This document shows positions 1 to 6,436 of a DNA stretch of 10,806 bases, one piece after another. The stretch is from Candidatus Neomicrothrix sp. UBA672 (GTDB lineage: Bacteria; Actinomycetota; Acidimicrobiia; Acidimicrobiales; MedAcidi-G1). The notes below the pieces were generated by a model. It was not told where the DNA came from, did not search any database, and saw only the letters and a program-made list of their open reading frames with translations. Each line of letters starts with the position of its first letter. Within the stretch, counting starts at the first letter, position 1. A program made the position numbers and the translations under genes. Location of the stretch: the NCBI GenBank assembly GCA_002299135.1, contig DBNM01000058.1, positions 1 through 10,806 on the forward strand, read 5' to 3'.

Positions 1-58
1 TGTTTATGGTTGAAGAATGAAGGACTATCTAGGCATAACACTTTTATAGGTTGTCACA
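1..58. other. Left-edge flank upstream of the acyltransferase gene
   Basis: This short stretch holds no gene I can identify. On the + strand one frame is open from base 1 to a TGA at 70-72, so the tail of an upstream gene overlapping the acyltransferase start by about 14 bp cannot be excluded, but the roughly 23 encoded residues match nothing I recognise. Another frame stops at 18-20. The only structured signal is the -10-like element at 47-52, listed separately. Confidence 0.3.
47..52 (+). promoter_or_regulatory. Possible -10 element (TAGGTT) for a leaderless acyltransferase mRNA
   Basis: TAGGTT fits the loose TANNNT -10 consensus of actinobacterial leaderless promoters and lies 6 nt before the ATG at 59, so transcription would begin at or near the start codon. 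There is no convincing -35 box and no good Shine-Dalgarno sequence; only AGG at 48-50 is present. Alone this site is weak. It gains weight because three other starts in the window show the same arrangement. Confidence 0.3.
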
Positions 59-718
59 ATGCATCTAAATGATAATGATCGGCAAGGCTTGAAAAAATCA
101 TTTCGCAATCTCACCATGTTTACATCGAAATTAGCGGAAGTGGAGGTAGAAGACGTACCAACTGAGATAGACGGGCCGGCTATATATGCTTGCAATCATA
201 GAAGCCTTTCGGATTTATTAATTGCTGGCCCTACTTTTTTACATTGGGGTCAACCCATCAGATCATTAGTAGCAGCTTCATATTTTGAACATCGGTTTAT
301 AGGGCCGCTTCTTCGCTATTTGAAGTGCATTCCGGTACAAGGACTTGAAGCTATAGAACAAGCCACGGAAGCTTTATATGCGGGTTGGTCAGTAGCAATA
401 ATGCCAGAAGGAAGAGTGGTGCCTCGCTCCGAATGGATGGAAGAGGGTGTTTCTAGAGGGCATATCGGTGTTGGAAAACTTGCTTTAGAGACAGGGTTCC
501 CAGTTGTGGCTGCAGGAGCTAGTGGTAGTGAACTTCTCTGGCCACGAGGAAAGTACCTTCCTTTTATGAAACCATGGAGTAGGCAAAAGGTTGTTTTGCG
601 GTGTGAATATTTAGGAGTTGTCGGCGGAGAGACCCCACGTGACGTGACAGATCAAATAATGGATGGAGTGAAACGCTGCGTGGAGAGAGCCGAGAGCGAG
701 ACGGGCTTTACTAGGTAG
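59..718 (+). CDS. PlsC-like 1-acylglycerol-3-phosphate acyltransferase family protein
   Basis: A 219-residue member of the lysophospholipid acyltransferase (PlsC/LPLAT) family, which moves an acyl chain from acyl-CoA or acyl-ACP onto a glycerolipid acceptor at the membrane. The HX4D catalytic motif is visible as H47 to D52 in NHRSLSD. The acceptor-binding block appears as PEGR at 116-119, one residue shorter than the usual FPEGTR, and the last block is FPVVAAG at about 147-153. There is no long N-terminal membrane helix, so it is probably a peripheral membrane protein. An upstream in-frame stop at 47-49 rules out a longer N-terminus. The ATG has only a weak AGG upstream. The stop codon lies 3 bp from that of the convergent menB. 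The family is secure; the substrate is not, and lysophosphatidate acyltransferase is only the default guess. Confidence 0.85.
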   Translation: MHLNDNDRQGLKKSFRNLTMFTSKLAEVEVEDVPTEIDGPAIYACNHRSLSDLLIAGPTFLHWGQPIRSLVAASYFEHRFIGPLLRYLKCIPVQGLEAIEQATEALYAGWSVAIMPEGRVVPRSEWMEEGVSRGHIGVGKLALETGFPVVAAGASGSELLWPRGKYLPFMKPWSRQKVVLRCEYLGVVGGETPRDVTDQIMDGVKRCVERAESETGFTR

Positions 719-721
719 TCT

Positions 722-1624
722 TCAATAGTGGTAAGGGAAAGAGGAGAAATCTCTATCGCGTTTCTCTAAGAATGCCTCTCTACCCTCAGAAGCTTCATCG
801 GTGGAGTAAGCAAGCCTAGTTGCCTCACCAGCAAAAAGCTGTTGACCGACTAATCCATCATCGATCAAATTGAAAGCGAATTTAAGCATACGTATTGCGG
901 TAGGGCTTTTAGAATTTATCTCCGCTGCCCATTCCAATGCTTCGACTTCTAGGTCATTATGCGCGACTACTTTATTCACCATGCCCATCTGGAAAGCCTC
1001 TTCGGCATCATATGTGCGGCCTAAAAAGAAAATTTCTCTAGCGAATTTTTGACCCACTTGTCTGGCCAAATAAGCAGACCCGTAACCACCGTCGAAGCTA
1101 GCTACATCGGCATCTGTTTGTTTGAATTTTGCGTGCTCTCGACTAGCGAGTGTCAGGTCTGAAACTACGTGGAGGCTGTGACCACCACCAGCTGCCCAGC
1201 CAGGCACAACAGCAATAACGATTTTTGGCATGAATCTGATCAATCTTTGGACTTCGAGTATGTGAAGTCTTCCAGTTGTTGAAGGGGGTGCATCGTCATC
1301 GTATTCATAACCACTCTTTCCACGAATACGTTGGTCACCGCCAGAACAGAATGCCCACTCGCCATCTTTTGACGATGGACCGTTACCAGTGAGAAGTATC
1401 GAACCAACATCTGTAGTCATCCGTGCGTGATCTAGAGCAGAATATAGTTCGTCTACAGTTTTCGGACGAAATGCGTTTCTCACTTCCGGCCTGTTGATCG
1501 CAATCCTGACAGTACCGTATTTTTTTGAACGGTGATAGGTGATATCAGAAAAATCGAAGTCTGTATTTTCTGACCATTCACCTTCCTGGAAGATGCTCGA
1601 AATGATAGGTTTTTTACTATTCAC
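722..1624 (-). CDS. menB: 1,4-dihydroxy-2-naphthoyl-CoA synthase (MenB)
   Basis: MenB, a crotonase-fold enzyme, closes o-succinylbenzoyl-CoA into 1,4-dihydroxy-2-naphthoyl-CoA in cytoplasmic menaquinone synthesis. The 300 residues align by eye along their whole length with mycobacterial MenB. Landmarks are NRPEVRNAF (44-52), the oxyanion-hole region FCSGGDQRIRG (92-102), GWAAGGGHSLH (142-152), QTDADVASFDGGYGS (169-183) and GLVGQQLFAGEATRLAY (257-273). D171, S176 and D178 match the active-site Asp/Ser/Asp of M. tuberculosis MenB. The Asp at 171 replaces the Gly of E. coli-type, bicarbonate-dependent enzymes, so this should be the bicarbonate-independent type. The start is GTG; the frame is open only to a TAG at 1640-1642 and contains no upstream ATG. 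No other men gene is in the window. It diverges from the sulfatase gene and converges on the acyltransferase gene. The assignment is very secure. Confidence 0.97.
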   Translation of the reverse strand: MNSKKPIISSIFQEGEWSENTDFDFSDITYHRSKKYGTVRIAINRPEVRNAFRPKTVDELYSALDHARMTTDVGSILLTGNGPSSKDGEWAFCSGGDQRIRGKSGYEYDDDAPPSTTGRLHILEVQRLIRFMPKIVIAVVPGWAAGGGHSLHVVSDLTLASREHAKFKQTDADVASFDGGYGSAYLARQVGQKFAREIFFLGRTYDAEEAFQMGMVNKVVAHNDLEVEALEWAAEINSKSPTAIRMLKFAFNLIDDGLVGQQLFAGEATRLAYSTDEASEGREAFLEKRDRDFSSFPYHY

Positions 1625-1633
1625 AAGAGTCTC

Positions 1634-1639
1634 ATTGTA
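1634..1639 (-). promoter_or_regulatory. Candidate -10 element (TACAAT) for menB
   Basis: Read on the minus strand, TACAAT matches five of six bases of TATAAT and lies 9 nt before the menB GTG. That would give an mRNA with almost no 5' leader. No clear -35 box is seen at the usual 16-18 nt spacing, and no Shine-Dalgarno sequence precedes the GTG, which fits leaderless initiation. Confidence 0.4.
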
Positions 1640-1674
1640 CTATCGGCATAGAAACGCACTGCTTTCTAATCGAG

Positions 1675-1680
1675 TATTTT
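1675..1680 (+). promoter_or_regulatory. Possible -10 element (TATTTT) for the sulfatase gene
   Basis: TATTTT fits TANNNT and matches four of six bases of TATAAT. A transcript starting about 7 nt downstream would have a leader of roughly 12 nt carrying the AAGGA ribosome site. No -35 box is recognisable. TTCTAAT just upstream (1664-1670) is an alternative. Confidence 0.22.
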
Positions 1681-1689
1681 AATTCCAAT

Positions 1690-1694
1690 AAGGA
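1690..1694 (+). promoter_or_regulatory. Ribosome binding site (AAGGA) of the sulfatase gene
   Basis: AAGGA lies 4 nt before the ATG at 1699 and supports that start. This is one of only two clear Shine-Dalgarno sequences in the window; the other precedes the hydroxyacyl-CoA dehydrogenase gene. Confidence 0.65.
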
Positions 1695-1698
1695 AAAT

Positions 1699-3942
1699 AT
1701 GGAAAAATTTGAAGGTGTAATTGGTAAAACTTACGAAGAGTCAACTCCGTGGTGGCCGGAAATCAAACAACCACCTCCCGGGAGTCCAAACATAGTTGTG
1801 ATCCTTCTTGATGATACGGGATTTGCCCATCTTGGGTGTTATGGCTCTTCAATAGACACGCCAAATATGGATAAATTGGCAGAAGAGGGTCTACAGTTCA
1901 CCAACTTTCATACAACCGCTTTATGTTCTCCAACTCGTGCTTGTCTTTTAACAGGTCGGAATCACCATACTGTTGGAATGCGGGCCGTTTCGAATATGCG
2001 AAGTGGATTCCCGCACTTGCGTGGCCGAGTTACAAAACACGCGGCGAACATAGCTGAATTACTCCGTGATGAAGGCTATGGAACGTACTGTGTCGGCAAG
2101 TGGCATTTGACACCAATGGAAGAAACTTCAGGAGCAGGTCCTTTTGATCATTGGCCTACTCAAAGTGGTTTTGACCGTTTTTATGGTTTTCTTCAAGGAG
2201 AAACAGATCAATTTCATCCTGAACTAACACTTGATAACCATCATATTGAAAGACCTATGGAAAAGGAGAACTACCATCTAAGTCAAGATTTGGTTGAGAA
2301 TGCCTGCAAGTTTATAAATGACTCCAAATCGATTTACCCAGAACAACCATTCTTTCTTTACTTAACATTTGGAGCTACACATGCACCACATCAAGCCCCA
2401 CAGGAATTTCTGGATAAATACCGTGGAAAATTTGATACTGGGTGGGATCAGATACGCACAGAATGGTTTCTGAAGCAAAAAGAATTAGGCGTAATTCCTG
2501 AGGACACTGTTTTAGCTGATCGAAACCCAGGGGTTGAAGAGTGGGAGTCGTTAAGCGCAAATGAGAAAGCTTTTGCTTGCAGGTTGCAAGAAGCCTTTGC
2601 TGCCATGCTGGACCATACTGATGCACAAATCGGAAGTTTGTTGGAATACCTAGATGACATGGGTCTAAAAGAAAATACGATTGTCATGCTGCTTTCAGAT
2701 AATGGGGCAAGTCAAGAGGGTGGCCCGACAGGCTTGATGGACGAGATGAAATATTTCAATCTGGTTCCAGAAAATGTGGATAAAGCAGTCGAAAAGTTGG
2801 ATGACATTGGAGGACCAAAATCGCACACAAATTATCCTTGGGGGTGGGCACAAGCAGGGAATTGCCCTATGCGCTGGTATAAACAGACCACTCATGGCGG
2901 TGGTGTTAGAGATCCGTTCATTATCCGTTGGCCCAAGGTGATAAAAGATAAAGGCGGGAAGAGGGATCAGTTTCACCATATAACAGACGTGATGCCGTCA
3001 ATTTTAGAGATACTAGGTTTAGAACCCCCTAAGGTTTTCAATGGTATTGAACAACTTGAAGTTGCTGGAACGAGTTTCGCTTATTTATTTGATTCTAAAT
3101 CTGAACCAACGCGAAAAAAGATTCAGTATTTTGAAATGTTTGGGAACCGAGCGATCTGGAGTGATGGATGGAAAGCGGTATCACGTCACGAGTTTAGGCA
3201 AGATTACGATAAAGAAGAATGGGAATTATTTCACCTTGACCGAGATATCTCAGAGACCAACAATCTTTCTAAATCTGAACCGGAGCGGTTAAAACAAATG
3301 ATTCAGATGTGGTGGGAGGAAGCAGAAAAATATGGTGTTTTACCCTTAGATGATAGGACTCTTGAACTGTTTCGTTCATCAACAGGAAAGGGTTCACCAC
3401 ACGCTAAAAGAACGTATATTTACCGCCATCCAATTTCTCACATGCCTGCAGGAGTCGCCGCGAATATGGGAAACAGATCGTTTGTTATCGAAGCTGACAT
3501 TGAACGAAATAAAAATGAAAACGGAGTCCTTCTTTCAATTGGAGGATCGAATGTAGGGTTGTCACTTTTCATTAAAGACGACCGACTTATGTTTGATTAC
3601 AACATTTTTTACGATCATAAAATTCTCGAAAGTGAAATAACTGTCCCTAAAGGCGAAGTAAAAGTAGGGGTTTACCTTGAACGTGAGGATCCTGGAGGTG
3701 AGGCAACTCTTTTAATAGATGGAGAACAAGTGGGAAAAATGGAGATTCCTTTTGTGATCAGAATTTTGGGTAGTACAGGTATGGATATCGGAAGAGATTC
3801 GCTTTCACCTGTCTCCGAAGAATACAACGCTCCCTTCGCTTTCGAAGGTGTGATCAATCAAGTAGTTGTTCATTTGCCGGAGAGGGGCAATACATTTGAG
3901 GAATCTTTTCTAGCTATGCGTTCTGAACTGGGTATGGAGTAA
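1699..3942 (+). CDS. Arylsulfatase, formylglycine-dependent (AtsA-like), with C-terminal beta-sandwich region
   Basis: A 747-residue type I sulfatase, hydrolysing sulfate esters. The active-site sequence is C76-S-P-T-R80, where Cys must be converted to formylglycine by a separate enzyme not present here. By comparison with P. aeruginosa arylsulfatase, the metal and catalytic residues are all present: D38/D39, R80, K134 and H136 (in GKWH), H228 (in THAPH), D334/N335 (in SDN) and K395. The catalytic domain runs to about residue 550. Residues about 590-727 are rich in short beta-like segments and look like a LamG/concanavalin-type sandwich, as in long mycobacterial AtsA-type enzymes. There is no signal peptide or N-terminal membrane helix: the protein opens with MEKFEGVIGK, so it is probably cytoplasmic. 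The substrate cannot be read from the sequence. It is divergent from menB and convergent with the CoA-transferase gene (3 bp gap). Confidence 0.95.
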   Translation: MEKFEGVIGKTYEESTPWWPEIKQPPPGSPNIVVILLDDTGFAHLGCYGSSIDTPNMDKLAEEGLQFTNFHTTALCSPTRACLLTGRNHHTVGMRAVSNMRSGFPHLRGRVTKHAANIAELLRDEGYGTYCVGKWHLTPMEETSGAGPFDHWPTQSGFDRFYGFLQGETDQFHPELTLDNHHIERPMEKENYHLSQDLVENACKFINDSKSIYPEQPFFLYLTFGATHAPHQAPQEFLDKYRGKFDTGWDQIRTEWFLKQKELGVIPEDTVLADRNPGVEEWESLSANEKAFACRLQEAFAAMLDHTDAQIGSLLEYLDDMGLKENTIVMLLSDNGASQEGGPTGLMDEMKYFNLVPENVDKAVEKLDDIGGPKSHTNYPWGWAQAGNCPMRWYKQTTHGGGVRDPFIIRWPKVIKDKGGKRDQFHHITDVMPSILEILGLEPPKVFNGIEQLEVAGTSFAYLFDSKSEPTRKKIQYFEMFGNRAIWSDGWKAVSRHEFRQDYDKEEWELFHLDRDISETNNLSKSEPERLKQMIQMWWEEAEKYGVLPLDDRTLELFRSSTGKGSPHAKRTYIYRHPISHMPAGVAANMGNRSFVIEADIERNKNENGVLLSIGGSNVGLSLFIKDDRLMFDYNIFYDHKILESEITVPKGEVKVGVYLEREDPGGEATLLIDGEQVGKMEIPFVIRILGSTGMDIGRDSLSPVSEEYNAPFAFEGVINQVVVHLPERGNTFEESFLAMRSELGME

Positions 3943-3953
3943 TTCTTAAGAAT
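3942..3953. repeat. 12 bp perfect palindrome at a convergent gene junction
   Basis: ATTCTTAAGAAT is its own reverse complement. It spans the 3 bp gap between the sulfatase stop (TAA, 3940-3942) and the CoA-transferase stop (TAA on the minus strand, 3946-3948). As RNA it could make only a four-pair AU-rich stem with a TTAA loop, too weak for an intrinsic terminator. It may be a chance result of facing TAA stop codons in AT-rich DNA. Confidence 0.5.
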
Positions 3954-6345
3954 CTGCTTTTATTACTTCCAATGCTCCGCTTTCTAGAAGTGATTTGAAT
4001 TCCTCTCTTCCCATTGAAAGATCTTCAATGCAGATTTCTTCAGTGTGCTCTCCTATAAGAGGAGCACGGGTAATGATAGGAGATGCCATTATTGACCCCC
4101 TTATGCATGCTCCGTCAAGAATAATTTCACCGACTCCGCCTAACTGTTCAACTTTCGGCAAGAAATCACGAAAAAGCAAGTGTTCATCACTTAATTGTTC
4201 AGCGGCATTCAAAACTCGACCAGCAGGAACTCCAACGCTTTGACATAGTTTTTCGACTTCTAATGAAGATAACGAGGTAGTCCAAGCAGTAACTATGGAA
4301 GCGAGAGTTTCCCTGTGCTCAACTCTGTAAGCGCTATTCGAATATTTTTCCGTTACCGACGCGTCAACTTTCATTAAACTGGAAAGTTTCCCCCACTCAT
4401 CATCGTTTCTGACGCAGATGACACACCAAGTATCCTCATCCTTGCATGGGAAAGGCCCCCAAGGTGCTCCTCTGTCGGAGTCATTCCCCTGCGGCGTAAT
4501 GGAATCCGGCTCAATGGCTTCCTTGCAAAAGAGGTCACCGAGGGTTCCAAGGAGCACCTCAACTTGAGCGACTTCAATGTGATTACCGAGAGAGCCACGG
4601 TTGGTGTTAACAATTGCCGCAAGCGCGAAAACTGCAGAAAGTCGACCGGCTAGGTGATCTGGGTGAATGGCTGTAGTTCCAGGTGGGGGCTCTCCATCTT
4701 TAAATGCCCAAAGCCAGGATAAACCACTAACGGTTTGAATAGTTGGGCCATAGCCATTCCAGTTGGCAAAATCCCCTTTACTTCCCATCAACTGGCTGCT
4801 AATCATCACCGCGTTGGGATTGATTTGATTAATCGTCTCATAACCGAGCCCTAATGCATCCATGGTTCCAGTTGAATTGTTTTCAATTACGACATGAGAG
4901 TTTTTGATAAGTTCAAGCACTACTTCCCGAGCTTTTTTGTTCTTAAGGTTTGCTCCGAACGCACGCTTGGTTCTATTCGATGAAGCGAAAGAAGCTGTCA
5001 TGGTCCCGCCAAGTACAATACGAATGAAATCTGGATACTCCCAACTTTCTACTTTTATTACATCAGCTCCGTATTCGGCAAGCATACGTCCGCATTCGAC
5101 CCCGACTCCACCGTGTCCAAAGTCAACTACTTTCAGGCCTTCAAGAGGCAGATCGGAAGGCGTGAGAGATTTGGTGGGACCTTGGAATGCGGGGCGACTG
5201 AATTGTGGGGTATCTTGATTTAGGCTTGGAGCTGGGAATCTGTATCCAACACGTTTACCATCAACTTCAGCAAAACCTGACATAACTGGTGCGGTTAGAC
5301 CCTTTGCGATTTCTAAATTTTTAAAAGTACCGCGCGATTTATAGTGCGTATTAACTAAAACATCGGATGGTTTAAGCATAGGAGTGGCTATAACACCACG
5401 CTTTTGTGCCTCAATGCACCCTTCTATCATCGGTTTGTTTTTCCAGTGCTCCCAGAAAAGCGGGTTAATAACATCAAGATTTAAGTATCGATTAATAGTG
5501 CTTTCCCAGTATTCGTCAGAGAAACTTTCTGGAGAGCCCATCCATTCCCACAGCGACTTCCACTGCCTTGGAGCTAAAATTACTTGCCTAACGAAACCAT
5601 CAGCGCAAGGAATATGAGGGTAAAGAGGGCTATCACCAGATCTAATAAGTGTGGCAGGACCCCCAGAAACCTCACTAGCGGAAGCATTTGGAATACCCCA
5701 CGTATTCATTTGAGATAGAGCTTCAACCGCAGAAACATCGATATGTTGTCCAACTCCATTACGGTCTCTGTGCAAAATACCTAGAAGAGTGGCGTAAGCA
5801 CCGACTATTCCGAGTGTGTCATAAGAAATTGATCCTGGTGCTAATAAAGGAGGTTTGTCAATCACACCAGAAACTGACAACCAACCGGAACGCGCAAAAA
5901 CAACATCGTCTGTGCTCTCAAAAGAAGAATCGGGTCCTGTTTGCCCAAAATCAGTGAGAGAAACGATTATGAGAGAAGGATTTTCAGACATCAAAAGTTC
6001 GGGTGATATCCCCAGTTCGGCGAGGGTACCAGGTAAGAAAGTTTCGATTAAGATATCGCTTTGCTTAATTAAGGATAAAAGGTCATCAAGACCTTTTTCG
6101 GTCCGAAAATCGATTACGGATGAACGCTTGTTTAGGTTCCGGTATGCAAAGTACAAAGAAGTTCCATCTTGAGTAAATGGTCCTAAGGTCCGTGACACTG
6201 CACCAGCTGAAGGTTCAATTTTCAAAACATCAGCACCCAAATCACCGAGTAAGCGGCCACACAATTCACCTTTTTCATCAGATAAATCAAGAACACGCAA
6301 ACCCTCTAAAGGTGAAAATTCGCCACTAAAAGTATCCTCCATCAC
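3946..6345 (-). CDS. Tandem-fused CaiB/BaiF (type III) CoA-transferase
   Basis: The 799-residue protein contains two successive copies of the family III CoA-transferase fold; single-copy members are usually near 400 residues. Copy 1 begins with LEGLRVLDLS (13-22) and runs to about 385. Copy 2 begins with LEGLKVVDFG (401-410) and runs to about 775. Each has the N-terminal nucleotide-binding-like segment (GADVLKIE 38-45; GADVIKVE 427-434) and a candidate catalytic Asp in the expected place: D176 in SYDTLG and D563 in HPDHLAG. Family members move CoA between carboxylic acids through an Asp-bound anhydride; a few act as racemases instead. The substrate here is unknown. Translation may start at GTG 6345 or at the adjacent ATG 6342; the -10-like element at 6350-6355 favours the ATG. 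No Shine-Dalgarno sequence is seen. It diverges from the peptidase gene across 91 bp. Confidence 0.93.
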   Translation of the reverse strand: MMEDTFSGEFSPLEGLRVLDLSDEKGELCGRLLGDLGADVLKIEPSAGAVSRTLGPFTQDGTSLYFAYRNLNKRSSVIDFRTEKGLDDLLSLIKQSDILIETFLPGTLAELGISPELLMSENPSLIIVSLTDFGQTGPDSSFESTDDVVFARSGWLSVSGVIDKPPLLAPGSISYDTLGIVGAYATLLGILHRDRNGVGQHIDVSAVEALSQMNTWGIPNASASEVSGGPATLIRSGDSPLYPHIPCADGFVRQVILAPRQWKSLWEWMGSPESFSDEYWESTINRYLNLDVINPLFWEHWKNKPMIEGCIEAQKRGVIATPMLKPSDVLVNTHYKSRGTFKNLEIAKGLTAPVMSGFAEVDGKRVGYRFPAPSLNQDTPQFSRPAFQGPTKSLTPSDLPLEGLKVVDFGHGGVGVECGRMLAEYGADVIKVESWEYPDFIRIVLGGTMTASFASSNRTKRAFGANLKNKKAREVVLELIKNSHVVIENNSTGTMDALGLGYETINQINPNAVMISSQLMGSKGDFANWNGYGPTIQTVSGLSWLWAFKDGEPPPGTTAIHPDHLAGRLSAVFALAAIVNTNRGSLGNHIEVAQVEVLLGTLGDLFCKEAIEPDSITPQGNDSDRGAPWGPFPCKDEDTWCVICVRNDDEWGKLSSLMKVDASVTEKYSNSAYRVEHRETLASIVTAWTTSLSSLEVEKLCQSVGVPAGRVLNAAEQLSDEHLLFRDFLPKVEQLGGVGEIILDGACIRGSIMASPIITRAPLIGEHTEEICIEDLSMGREEFKSLLESGALEVIKADS

Positions 6346-6349
6346 ATCG

Positions 6350-6355
6350 ATAGTA
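6350..6355 (-). promoter_or_regulatory. Candidate -10 element (TACTAT) for a leaderless CoA-transferase mRNA
   Basis: On the minus strand TACTAT (four of six bases of TATAAT, fits TANNNT) lies 7 nt before ATG 6342 and 4 nt before GTG 6345. Seven nucleotides is the usual -10 to +1 distance, so the mRNA would begin at the ATG. That would make the ATG, the second codon of the longest frame, the true start. Confidence 0.4.
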
Positions 6356-6424
6356 ATTGCTATTTTTGAAGATGTCGATGTGGATCTGTGCCCTTTCTGA
6401 CTATATAGAAGGCATCATTCGGGC

Positions 6425-6430
6425 TAAAGT
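6425..6430 (+). promoter_or_regulatory. Candidate -10 element (TAAAGT) for a leaderless M23 peptidase mRNA
   Basis: TAAAGT fits TANNNT and matches four of six bases of TATAAT. It lies 6 nt before the GTG at 6437, so transcription would begin at or next to the start codon. GCGAGA between them is a poor ribosome binding site and directly abuts the GTG, which favours leaderless initiation. Confidence 0.38.
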
Positions 6431-6436
6431 GCGAGA

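Larger units (their letters stand above)
6346..6436. promoter_or_regulatory. Divergent promoter region between the CoA-transferase and M23 peptidase genes
   Basis: These 91 bp separate two divergent genes and are the longest intergenic stretch in the window. They must hold both promoters if both genes are transcribed independently. A candidate -10 sits near each end (6350-6355 minus; 6425-6430 plus). CTATATAG at 6411-6418 is a short palindrome that could serve as a -10 in either direction. I see no convincing -35 box or operator repeat. Confidence 0.5.

Noticed and set aside
1..72. Open + strand frame running in from the left edge to a TGA at 70-72
   Set aside because: About 23 codons with no recognisable sequence; two other frames also carry early stops, so it cannot be called the end of a real gene.
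3943..3960. Intrinsic terminator between the sulfatase and CoA-transferase genes
   Set aside because: The palindrome could form only four weak A/U-rich pairs and lies on the stop codons; it lacks a GC-rich stem.
4904..6172. Several + strand open frames of 77-105 codons inside the CoA-transferase gene
   Set aside because: All lie opposite a conserved coding sequence and encode low-complexity, Ser/Pro-rich products without motifs.
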